This document shows, piece by piece, positions 44,300 to 51,785 of a stretch of 64,000 bases of DNA. The stretch spans positions 558,001-622,000 of the forward strand of contig CAWEHB010000005.1 in assembly GCA_963808705.1 (NCBI GenBank). The letters run 5' to 3'. Every line of letters begins with the position of its first letter. Positions within the stretch are counted from its first letter, which is position 1. This DNA is from JASHPR01 sp963808705 (GTDB lineage: Bacteria > Actinomycetota > Actinomycetes > Streptosporangiales > Streptosporangiaceae). The notes below the pieces were generated by a model. It saw only the letters and a program-made list of their open reading frames with translations. It searched no databases and was not told the DNA's origin. Position numbers and translations under genes: made by a program.

Positions 44300-44806
44300 A
44301 TGAAGTTAGGGTTTTCGGCCCGTACCGGGATGGTCGGGAAGGTGAGCGGGTTGGCGTTGCAGCCGTTGGCCAAGACCGTGGAGTCCGCCGGGTCCTGGCT
44401 GCCGCCGGCCCTGGCCGCCGATCTGACCCGCCACGCCGCCCCCGCTCCCGACCTGACCCGCGATGCCGCCCCCGGGTCCCCGGCGGCACCTGCGCCCGGG
44501 CTGGCCGGCCTGGCCACGGCGTCGGCGCCCGAGCCTGGGCCGCCCGTACCCGCCCTGCCCGCCGCCGGAGTGGCCGCAGCGAAGCTGGCCGCGGTCGGCC
44601 TGGCCGGCCTGGCCGATCCCGACGCCATGCCGACCGCGGTGCGAACCTTCCCGGACACCAGCGGCCCGCCGCGCCCGGGCTGGCGGAGACTGTCCCGCAC
44701 CGAACCTGACCGCTACACCTGCTCTGGCAACTCGCTGCAGATCTATGCCCCCAGCGGCGGCTCCATCGTGCTCACCAGGGAAGTTCCGCGCGCCTCGGGG
44801 TCATAG
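44300..44806 (+). CDS. Ala/Pro/Leu-rich hypothetical protein with an early TTA codon
   Basis: A 168-residue frame with high GC3, which supports coding, but low-complexity composition, including an imperfect repeat (DLTRHAAPAP / DLTRDAAPGS). The C-terminal ~40 residues look more globular (SGNSLQIYAPSGGSIVLTREV). Codon 3 is TTA, a rare leucine codon that in many actinomycetes limits translation to late growth. No clear ribosome site. It overlaps the end of the convergent sigma-factor gene by six bases. Function unknown. Confidence 0.45.
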   Translation: MKLGFSARTGMVGKVSGLALQPLAKTVESAGSWLPPALAADLTRHAAPAPDLTRDAAPGSPAAPAPGLAGLATASAPEPGPPVPALPAAGVAAAKLAAVGLAGLADPDAMPTAVRTFPDTSGPPRPGWRRLSRTEPDRYTCSGNSLQIYAPSGGSIVLTREVPRASGS

Positions 44807-46033
44807 CGCTCCCGGGGAAAGTTCCCCGCGCCGGCGCTGGAGGAAGGTCCGCTCGGCGGTGTTCGCGGTGCGGGCGATGGCCGCGTCATAGGCCAGTGCC
44901 GCGTCGGCGTCCCGGCCGAGCCGCCGCAGGAGATCCGCCCGGATGGCATGGAACAGGTAGTAGCCGCCCAGGTGAAGATCCGCCAGGCCGGCCAGGGCCG
45001 CCTGAGGCCCGTCGACCTCGGCCACGGCGACGGCGCGGTTCAGGGCGGCCACCGGGGTCGGCGCGACCAGCAGCAGCTGGTCGTAAAGCTGCAGGATCTG
45101 GCGCCAGTCGGTGTCGGCGGCCGTGGGCGCGTCGCTGTGCACCGCGTTGATGGCGGCCTGGATCTGGTAGGGCCCGGGCTGGCCCCGTCGCAGGCAGGCC
45201 CGGACGATGGCCTGGCCCTCGGCGATCAGGTCACGGTCCCACAAGCTGCGGTCCTGGTCGGCCAGGAGCACGAGGGTCCCGTCGGGGCGGCTGCGGGCGG
45301 CGCTGCGGGACTGGATCAGCAGCAGGAGGGCCAGCAGGCCCATGACCTCAGGCTCGTCGGGCATCAGCTCGGCCAGCAGCCGGGCCAGGCGGATGGCCTC
45401 CGCGCACAGGTCCTCCCGGACGAGCCGGTCTCCGGAGCTCGCCGCGTAGCCCTCGTTGAAGATGAGGTAGATGACGGCCAGCACGGCCCGCCGCCGGCCG
45501 GGGAGCTCGGCGTCGCCGGGTACCCGGTACGGGATCCTGGCGGCGCGGATCTTGCCCTTGGCCCGGACCAGCCGCTGGGCCATGGTCGGCTCCGGGACCA
45601 GGAAGGCGCGCGCGATCTCCGCGGTGGACAGGCCGCCGAGGAGCCGCAGGGTCAGGGCGACCTGGGCGGCCTGCCCGAGCGCCGGGTGGCAGCAGGTGAA
45701 GATCAGGCGCAGCCGGTCGTCGCGCACGGCTACCACCTCCTCCGGCGGCTCGTCATACCCGTGCAAGAGCCGGGCCTGGGCATGCCGGTCGTTACGGGAC
45801 GCCTCCCGCCGGAGCCGGTCGATCGCCCGGTTCCGGGCCGTGGTGATGATCCACCCGGCCGGGCTCGGCGGCATCCCGTCCGGCGGCCATCGCGCCGCCG
45901 CCACCGTGAACGCATCCTGGACCGACTCCTCGGCGAGGTCGATGTCACCGAACACCCGCACCAGCACCGCCACGGCCCGGCCGTACTCGGCGCGGAAGAC
46001 CCGCTCGATCGCGGTCTGGTCGACGGGCGGCAC
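44801..46033 (-). CDS. ECF sigma factor of the ECF42 group (DUF6596 C-terminal)
   Basis: A 410-residue protein with sigma region 2 (FRAEYGRAVAVLVRVFGDIDLAEESVQDAFTVA), region 4 (TLRLLGGLSTAEIARAFLVPEPTMAQRLVRAKGKIR) and a long C-terminal TPR-like extension containing YLIFNEGYAASSGDRLVREDLCAEAIRLARLL. The extension and the adjacent DGPF/YCII gene define the ECF42 group, which lacks a classical anti-sigma factor. GTG 46033 is seven bases after the DGPF stop. Its regulon is unknown. Confidence 0.92.
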   Translation of the reverse strand: MPPVDQTAIERVFRAEYGRAVAVLVRVFGDIDLAEESVQDAFTVAAARWPPDGMPPSPAGWIITTARNRAIDRLRREASRNDRHAQARLLHGYDEPPEEVVAVRDDRLRLIFTCCHPALGQAAQVALTLRLLGGLSTAEIARAFLVPEPTMAQRLVRAKGKIRAARIPYRVPGDAELPGRRRAVLAVIYLIFNEGYAASSGDRLVREDLCAEAIRLARLLAELMPDEPEVMGLLALLLLIQSRSAARSRPDGTLVLLADQDRSLWDRDLIAEGQAIVRACLRRGQPGPYQIQAAINAVHSDAPTAADTDWRQILQLYDQLLLVAPTPVAALNRAVAVAEVDGPQAALAGLADLHLGGYYLFHAIRADLLRRLGRDADAALAYDAAIARTANTAERTFLQRRRGELSPGAL

Positions 46034-46040
46034 GGGGGCG

Positions 46041-46400
46041 TCAGTCCTGCGTTTCCTCTTGGAACGGTCGCACCTCGACCGGGCTGGCGCAGGCCTCGGT
46101 CGCCTTGGCCGCCCAGGCCAGCGCGGCGTCCAGATCGTCGGCCTTGATCACCCAGAAGCCGCCGATGTGCTCCTTGCCCTCGGCGAACGGGCCGTCGGTC
46201 ATCAGCACCTCGCCGTCTTGGACCCGGACCACGGTGGCCGTGCTCGGCGGGTGCAGGCCGCCGGCGAACACCCAGGCCCCCGCGGCCTGGATCTCGGAGT
46301 TCAGGGCGGCCACGCGCTCGTACACCGGCTGCGTCGCCTCGGGCGGCGGGGGCGGGGTGCCATCGTCGACCAGGTGCACGCTGAGCAGGTACTGCTTCAT
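46041..46400 (-). CDS. YCII/DGPF-domain protein partner of ECF42
   Basis: A 119-residue single-domain protein with the DGPF signature (VLMTDGPFAEGKEHIGGFWVI) and an N-terminal MKQYLLSVHL strand. It is always found beside ECF42 sigma factors and is thought to influence or be produced with them. ATG 46400 follows GAGGAG. It sits between the RibD-like reductase and the sigma gene in one transcription unit. Confidence 0.92.
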   Translation of the reverse strand: MKQYLLSVHLVDDGTPPPPPEATQPVYERVAALNSEIQAAGAWVFAGGLHPPSTATVVRVQDGEVLMTDGPFAEGKEHIGGFWVIKADDLDAALAWAAKATEACASPVEVRPFQEETQD

Positions 46401-46428
46401 GGGGTTCTCCTCTCGGGCGGGCCGGAAT

Positions 46429-47001
46429 TCAGCCGGCGGCGGGTTCCCCGGCCCGGACCGGGTGGTAGGTGAGCAGCTGGACGCCGGAGCCCGCAGTCTC
46501 CGCCTCGCTGAGCGTGAGCGTGCCCGGATCGGGCATCACGTCCGGGAACATGCGCTTGCCGCGGCCGAGGATGATCGGGAAGACCATCAGCCGGTACTCG
46601 TCCACCAGGTTGTGCTGAACCAGCGTATGCACCAGCTGGCAGCTGCCCTCGACCAGCAGGTCGCCGCCGGGCTGGGCCTTCAGCCTGGCGACCTCGGCCG
46701 CGGCGTCGCCCCGGATCACCGTCGTGTCGCCCCAGGTGGCGTCGGCGTCGGCCAGTGTGCCCGAGACCACGTACTTGCGGATGCTGTTCATCCGGTCGGC
46801 GAACCCCTCCTCGTCGCTCTGGCCCGGCCAGGCCTGCGCGAACCCCTGGTAGGTGACGCGGCCGAGCAGCAGCGCGTCGCTGCCGAACAACTCGTCGAGC
46901 TTGAACCTGTCGCCCTCCTTGCCGCGGTCGAACTGGAACGTCCACCGGGGCTCCTCCATTACGCCGTCCAGCGACACGAACTCGGTCACCACGATCCTCA
47001 T
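46429..47001 (-). CDS. RibD C-terminal/dihydrofolate-reductase-like protein
   Basis: A 190-residue protein of the RibD_C (YyaP/YwjB-like) family. It has an N-terminal MRIVVTEFVSLDGVMEEP, ALLLGRVTYQGF, a KYVVSGTLADADATW segment and an LLVEGSCQLVHTLVQ nucleotide-contact region. It is probably a NADPH-dependent reductase of unknown substrate. ATG 47001 has AGGAGG upstream. It is first of the three-gene ECF42 unit, with a 28-base gap to the DGPF gene. Confidence 0.88.
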   Translation of the reverse strand: MRIVVTEFVSLDGVMEEPRWTFQFDRGKEGDRFKLDELFGSDALLLGRVTYQGFAQAWPGQSDEEGFADRMNSIRKYVVSGTLADADATWGDTTVIRGDAAAEVARLKAQPGGDLLVEGSCQLVHTLVQHNLVDEYRLMVFPIILGRGKRMFPDVMPDPGTLTLSEAETAGSGVQLLTYHPVRAGEPAAG

Positions 47002-47150
47002 CGCTTTCCTCCTGTCCGATGGCCGCCCGGACCGGGCTGGCTCCTCACTCCTCACACGAACGGGGGAGGCCAGGATCGACACCTGGCCGTAACCTCTTCG
47101 TCGCGCCAGACCCGCCCTGCGGACGGGCGCGTGTGAGATACAACTGTGCT

Positions 47151-47855
47151 GTGCTGTTTCGGATGGCCAGCGATCCGGGCACGCCCGGCTGGCCGAACGA
47201 GGACTACGCATGTATCGGTCCCGGCGCGGCCGTGCTCCTGGACGGAGCGACCACCTTCCCCCGCGGCGCGGACACCGGCTGCCGGCACGGGGTGGCCTGG
47301 TATGCCCGCACCCTCGGCACCGACCTGCTCGCCGCGATCACCGCCGAGCTGCGGGTCTCGCTGGCCAGCGCGCTCGCCGCCGCCATCGCGCAGGTGCGTG
47401 ACCGGCACTCCGGCACCTGCGACCTGGCCAGCCGGGCCACCCCGGCGGCCACCGTGACCGCCGTCCGCGCCGAGCCCGGGGGCGTCGGCTACCTGGCGCT
47501 GTCCGACTCCAGCATCGCCGCGGACTTCGGTAACGGCCGGCCGCCGCACGTCATCACCGACCGTCACCGGGGGGCCGCGGCCGATCCTGACGCGGCCCGT
47601 CACGCCACCGTCGGCACCCTGCCCTGCGCGGACCTGTGTGGCGTGGCCCTGCTCAGCGACGGCGCCACCCGCATCACCGACCTGTACCACGTGCTCACCT
47701 GGCCCCGGGTCATCGACTTGATCCGCGGCCACGGCCCGGACGCGCTGATCAGCCAGGTCCGCGCGGCCGAAACAGTGACCATGCCTGCGTGCCCGATGAT
47801 CGGCTGCCATACATGCTTCGCGATCACCCGCCGTTACATCACCCTCGGCGGGTGA
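47151..47855 (+). CDS. PP2C-like protein phosphatase domain protein
   Basis: A 234-residue protein whose motifs resemble a compact PP2C: an early PNEDYACIG, AAVLLDGATTF (Asp metal ligand), YLALSDSSIA, and LLSDGATRITD near the end. Some metal ligands of canonical PP2C enzymes are not obvious, so activity is uncertain. GTG 47151 is favoured: TACAAC ends six bases upstream and no ribosome site is seen. ATG 47163 is an alternative. No signalling partner adjoins. Confidence 0.6.
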   Translation: MLFRMASDPGTPGWPNEDYACIGPGAAVLLDGATTFPRGADTGCRHGVAWYARTLGTDLLAAITAELRVSLASALAAAIAQVRDRHSGTCDLASRATPAATVTAVRAEPGGVGYLALSDSSIAADFGNGRPPHVITDRHRGAAADPDAARHATVGTLPCADLCGVALLSDGATRITDLYHVLTWPRVIDLIRGHGPDALISQVRAAETVTMPACPMIGCHTCFAITRRYITLGG

Positions 47856-47940
47856 CCCAGCCGCAGCGATGGTCCACCTAAAGTGAGTAAAACTCGCGTA
47901 ACTTCCGCGTCACGGCAGCTCAGCTCGGCCAACGAACGGA

Positions 47941-49353
47941 ATGATGATGACGGCCTCGGCCCAGCCTCCCGAAGAAGATGCTCCCGCTGAGGCAGATCCC
48001 GCCCGTATCCAGGCTGAAAGCGACGCTCCCCAGAGCAAGCAAGAACGAACCAAGATCCCGCGGCGGCGCATCCGCAGGACCATCGTCGGCGTGCTCGTCG
48101 CGCTTTCGTGCATCCTGGTGCTGCTGTCCGCGACGGAGGTGTGGGCGCACCGGACCGTGCTCAACACCAATGCGTTCGTCGGCACGGTCGCGCCCGTTTT
48201 CGAGAATCCGGCCGTGACCTCCGCCGTGGCGGCGCGCGCCACGGATGAGCTGTTCACCGAGCTCAACCTGCAGGCGCGGCTGCGTGCCGCGCTGCCTCCC
48301 AAGGCCAGTTTCGCGGCCGTCCCGATCACCAATGCCACCAAGGGCTTCGTCACCGGTGAGCTGGCGAAGGTGCTGGCGTCCCCCAAGTTCCAGGCCGTCT
48401 GGACCGCGACGCTGACCGTTACGCACAAACAGCTGCTGGCGGTGTTGCGCGGCCAGAACACGGCCGCTGTGTCCACCTCGGGCGGCTACATCGTCCTGCA
48501 CACGATCCCGCTGATCAACCAGGCGCTGGGGAAGGTGTCGGGCCTGGCCTCGGACCTGACGGGCAAGCACGTGACCTTGCCGGCCATCACCAGCGCCGAA
48601 GTGCCGCAGCAGCAGGTGGCCAAGCTGTCCAAGGCCCTGGGGGTCCCGCTGCCGGCCAACTTCGGCGAGATCACCCTGGTCCGGTCCAGCGACCTGGTCA
48701 CCGTACGGCGGTTGGTGAAGGCCTTCGACGCGCTGACCCTGGTGCTGCCCCTGGTCACGATCGCGCTGATCGCCCTGTGCTTGTGGTTGTCGGTGAACCG
48801 GCGGCGGACGGTGCTCCAGCTGGCGGTGGGCGTATCGCTGCTGATGATCGTGGAAAGGCGCGTGGTCCTGCACGAGCAGGGCGTGCTGGCGGGCGCCGCG
48901 CACAACCCCCAGCTCGCCTCGATCGTTCTGGGTGACCTGCTGCACGGGTTCTTCGTCCTCACCGCCTGGGTCCTGGGCGTGGCCCTGGTCGTCCTGGTCA
49001 TTGCCCTGCTGGCCGGGCCGTACCGGTGGGCGGCGGCCCTCCGCTCGTGGGTGCGGCGGGCCTGGCGCAGCATCACGGGGGCAGCCGGCGGTGACCGCCG
49101 GGGCGCGGCCGGCTGGGTAGGTTCTCATGCGGCCGGGTTCCAGCTGGCAGGCGCCGTGGTCGCCGGGATCCTGCTGCTGATCGTGAGCGTGTCGTGGCTC
49201 AGCTTCCTCATCATCGGCGTGCTGCTCGCCGCCTACGAGGTCGGCCTCCAGCTGATCAAGCCTTCCCCGCCCGACGAGGCGCCGCCCGCCCCCGGTCCCG
49301 GCGGCCGGGCGGGCATCCCGTCTCGCATCAGCGAAACTCAGACAAAGTCATAG
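47941..49353 (+). CDS. Multi-pass membrane protein of unknown function (470 aa)
   Basis: A hydrophilic Glu/Ala/Pro-rich start of about 40 residues is followed by one membrane helix (IVGVLVALSCILVLLSA). A large extracytoplasmic region of about 195 residues comes next. Four or five more helices then occupy the last 200 residues, ending in a Pro-rich tail. This matches a group of uncharacterised actinobacterial integral membrane proteins. Three consecutive ATG codons at 47941, 47944 and 47947 leave the exact start open. Confidence 0.75.
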   Translation: MMMTASAQPPEEDAPAEADPARIQAESDAPQSKQERTKIPRRRIRRTIVGVLVALSCILVLLSATEVWAHRTVLNTNAFVGTVAPVFENPAVTSAVAARATDELFTELNLQARLRAALPPKASFAAVPITNATKGFVTGELAKVLASPKFQAVWTATLTVTHKQLLAVLRGQNTAAVSTSGGYIVLHTIPLINQALGKVSGLASDLTGKHVTLPAITSAEVPQQQVAKLSKALGVPLPANFGEITLVRSSDLVTVRRLVKAFDALTLVLPLVTIALIALCLWLSVNRRRTVLQLAVGVSLLMIVERRVVLHEQGVLAGAAHNPQLASIVLGDLLHGFFVLTAWVLGVALVVLVIALLAGPYRWAAALRSWVRRAWRSITGAAGGDRRGAAGWVGSHAAGFQLAGAVVAGILLLIVSVSWLSFLIIGVLLAAYEVGLQLIKPSPPDEAPPAPGPGGRAGIPSRISETQTKS

Positions 49354-49780
49354 CCGATCGAGGGCTGGAAGCCATCGCCCGCTCCGACACGGCTGTGGAG
49401 ACGTGGGGGTCGAGCCTGGGCTCCAAGGCGGGCCAACGCGTCGTGCGGCCTGGTCAGGCGGCCTGTGATGGACCCGCCTGGACTCGCAAAGCCTCCTGAA
49501 AATCGGACGCTGAAGACCAGTGGCTTCACCGGCCGGGCGGCTCCGGCCGCGTCGCTCGGACAGGACGCTGAGCTGGCCCCACTTCCACGCCACTCGCTCG
49601 TCGTAGGGCAAGACGACCGTGCTGCCCAGCCATGCCGTGGCACGGGCTCAAGGATCCTCGTCGCGGAGCCGCCGCGGCTGCGCCGATAGCCACTCGGCCG
49701 AAACTGCCTCGCGGCAGCGCTCGGCGAACGAGCCTGGCGGGCGGTGGCCAGCGGAACCCTGCCGAAGGCGCGCTGTGCGG
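49354..49780. other. 427-bp gap without a convincing gene
   Basis: Open frames exist on both strands, but none has a ribosome site together with protein-like composition, and none matches a family I recognise. No RNA gene, terminator or mobile-element end is clear. It separates the membrane protein from the convergent FAD monooxygenase. Confidence 0.4.
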
Positions 49781-51271
49781 TCATGTCCGGTTCACGCTAC
49801 CGAGCCACGTAGCCAGCGGCGGCACGTCATCGGCCTGGGAGGCCCAGGCCACGTAGCCATCGGGGCGGATCAGCAGGGCGCGGATACCCGCCCATTCAGG
49901 GTGGTCGGTGGCCAGTTCCCCGGTCACGACGTCCAGACGACCAGCGAAGCCAGCGGGGACGGCCGCCGCGGATCCCAGGGGGACGGCCGCCGCGGGTCCC
50001 AGGTTGAGCAGGACGAAATTCGCGGATTGCAGCAGGCCGAAGATCGTGGCGGCCGGGGCATCGCGCAGGTCGAGATCGGGCACCCGGCGGCCGGTGCCCT
50101 GGCCGGCCGCCGGGTAGCGGATAGCCAGGCCGGAGAGGCGGACGGCCAGTTCCCGGCACAGGGACGGGTGCGTGCCGAGGATCGCGTTGAACCGGTCCCG
50201 CAGCGCGATACCCTCCCGGGTCGGGTTGGCGAACAGCCCGCACTGTGCGAGCGAGTCGTCGATCACGTCGAGGCCGACGGGGTACCGTTCGGCGTGGTAG
50301 CTGTCCAGCAGGCCCGGCGGCGCCCAGCCGCGGATCTCGGCGGCCAGTTTCCACGCCAGGTTGCTGGCGTCCTGCAGCCCGAGGTTCAGGCCCTGGCCCC
50401 CGGCCGGGTAATGGATGTGCGCCGCGTCCCCGGCCAGGAGCACCCGCCCCGCCCGGTAGCAGGCCGCCTGCCTGGTCGCGTTGCCCACCCGGCTCAGCCA
50501 GGCGTCGGGAGTCTCCCGCATGCCGAAGTCAGTTCCCGCGGCGCGCAGCGCGCTGGCCCGCAGGTCCCCGAACGTCACCGGCTTGTCGGTCAGGTCGTAC
50601 AACGTGGCGTGATCGATGACCGCCAGCCGGTACCGGCCGCCGCCGATCCCCACCAGGTAGATCGACCCGCCCGGCTCGTTCAGGGTAAGCGCCGGCGCCT
50701 GCGGCGGGTCAGCCAGCTCGACGTCACCCAGGATCGTCTGCCAGGCATCCGGGGTCCCGGCGAAATCGATCCCGGCCGCGGCGCGGACCACGCTCGCGGC
50801 GCCGTCGCAGCCGGCCACGTAGGCGGCGCGGACGACCGTCGGCCCGCCGGGTGAGTCCACGTCGAGGTCGACGCCGGTCTCGTCCTGCCGCAGGCCGGTG
50901 ACGGCGTGCTGCCTCAGGTACGGCACGCCCAGCTCGGCGAGGTGCTCCTCCAGCAGTTCCTCGGTACGCCGCTGCGGCAGGAAGAGCGTGTACGGGTAGC
51001 GAGTGTCAAGGAACGAGAAGTCCAGCCGGCTCTTCAGGAGCGCGAAATGCGAGGACGGCACCGGAGTGCCCTCGGCCAGCCAGCGGTCCACGAGCCCTCG
51101 CATCGCGAACTGCTCCACAGTGCGCGGGTAGATCGTGAGCGCCTTCGAGTATGGCGGTCGCTCCGCGCGCCGTTCCAGGACGACCGGCCGAACCCCGCCG
51201 CGGTGCAGTTCGGCCGCGAGCCACATGCCCACCGGGCCGCCGCCGACGACGGCCACGTCGCAGGTGTTCAT
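49781..51271 (-). CDS. FAD-dependent aromatic monooxygenase (PheA/TfdB/MhpA-like)
   Basis: A 496-residue flavoprotein hydroxylase. The ADP-binding loop is VAVVGGGPVGMWLA at the N-terminus. The second FAD motif is RVLLAGDAAHIHYPAGGQGLNLGLQDASNLAWKL (given here by its two key parts, GDAAHIH and GLNLGLQDA). A thioredoxin-like C-terminal part ends the protein. Such enzymes hydroxylate phenols or polyketides with NAD(P)H. ATG 51271 overlaps the stop of the preceding small gene (ATGA). No catabolic partner genes follow, so the substrate cannot be inferred. Confidence 0.9.
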   Translation of the reverse strand: MNTCDVAVVGGGPVGMWLAAELHRGGVRPVVLERRAERPPYSKALTIYPRTVEQFAMRGLVDRWLAEGTPVPSSHFALLKSRLDFSFLDTRYPYTLFLPQRRTEELLEEHLAELGVPYLRQHAVTGLRQDETGVDLDVDSPGGPTVVRAAYVAGCDGAASVVRAAAGIDFAGTPDAWQTILGDVELADPPQAPALTLNEPGGSIYLVGIGGGRYRLAVIDHATLYDLTDKPVTFGDLRASALRAAGTDFGMRETPDAWLSRVGNATRQAACYRAGRVLLAGDAAHIHYPAGGQGLNLGLQDASNLAWKLAAEIRGWAPPGLLDSYHAERYPVGLDVIDDSLAQCGLFANPTREGIALRDRFNAILGTHPSLCRELAVRLSGLAIRYPAAGQGTGRRVPDLDLRDAPAATIFGLLQSANFVLLNLGPAAAVPLGSAAAVPAGFAGRLDVVTGELATDHPEWAGIRALLIRPDGYVAWASQADDVPPLATWLGSVNRT

Positions 51272-51663
51272 CCGGGGTACGAATAGTCGATGGCGGCGGC
51301 GGCCGGATCCGGCGCTTCCGGCGGGATCAGCCCGCTGCGCCGCAGCGGCTCGATCGATGTGTGCGCCGCGGCGATGGCCGCCGACTCCTCGATGTGGCCG
51401 CGGAACCATGCCGCCGCTTCGGACAGAGCCCGCAGGAACGGCGTTACCAGGGCCCGTTCGCCTAAGAGGCTGATGCAGACGGCATTCAGGGCAGATTCCT
51501 CGGTCACTGGCCCGAGGTTCGTGAAGCCCGCGTCGGTCGCCACGTAGTCATACGGGATCATCTGCAGCGCCGTATCGATCGTTAGGAACCCGCGCTGCTG
51601 CGTCACCCACAGCGGGATGTTGACGTAGGCCGGAGCTACGACGCCGACCGCAATCTCCCTCAT
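51268..51663 (-). CDS. Shortened NMT1/THI5-like substrate-binding-protein homologue (131 aa)
   Basis: The N-terminus (EIAVGVVAPAYVNIPLWVTQQRGFL) resembles the first strand and helix of ABC nitrate/sulfonate/THI5-like binding proteins. The C-terminal half (LVTPFLRALSEAAAWFRGHIEESAAIAAAH) resembles the end of the same family. The middle ~150 residues are missing, so it looks like an in-frame internal deletion. No signal peptide is present. ATG 51663 has AGGGAG-like bases only weakly. It is coupled to the monooxygenase gene. It is a remnant, or a small protein reused for another role. Confidence 0.55.
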   Translation of the reverse strand: MREIAVGVVAPAYVNIPLWVTQQRGFLTIDTALQMIPYDYVATDAGFTNLGPVTEESALNAVCISLLGERALVTPFLRALSEAAAWFRGHIEESAAIAAAHTSIEPLRRSGLIPPEAPDPAAAAIDYSYPG

Positions 51664-51728
51664 GGGCGGATCATTCCAGTGGCGAGTCCGGCGGGACAAG
51701 GCCCGGCGGCCATCCCTCTCGCCGGTGC

Positions 51729-51765
51729 TCCTCACCCTGAGTGGCCAGTGTTCCTCACCCTGAGT
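51729..51765. repeat. 14-bp direct repeat TCCTCACCCTGAGT, two copies
   Basis: Identical copies at 51729-51742 and 51752-51765, spaced 23 bases start to start (about two helix turns). They lie between the Lhr stop and the small binding-protein-like gene, 66-102 bases upstream of that gene. The position suggests operator half-sites for the minus-strand pair. Confidence 0.6.
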
Positions 51766-51785
51766 AAACGTGCGAGCTGGCGGGG

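Noticed and set aside
49338..49784. Possible minus-strand gene or transposase remnant in the gap
   Set aside because: No ribosome site, Arg/Ser/Pro-rich composition, no recognised motif and no inverted-repeat ends.
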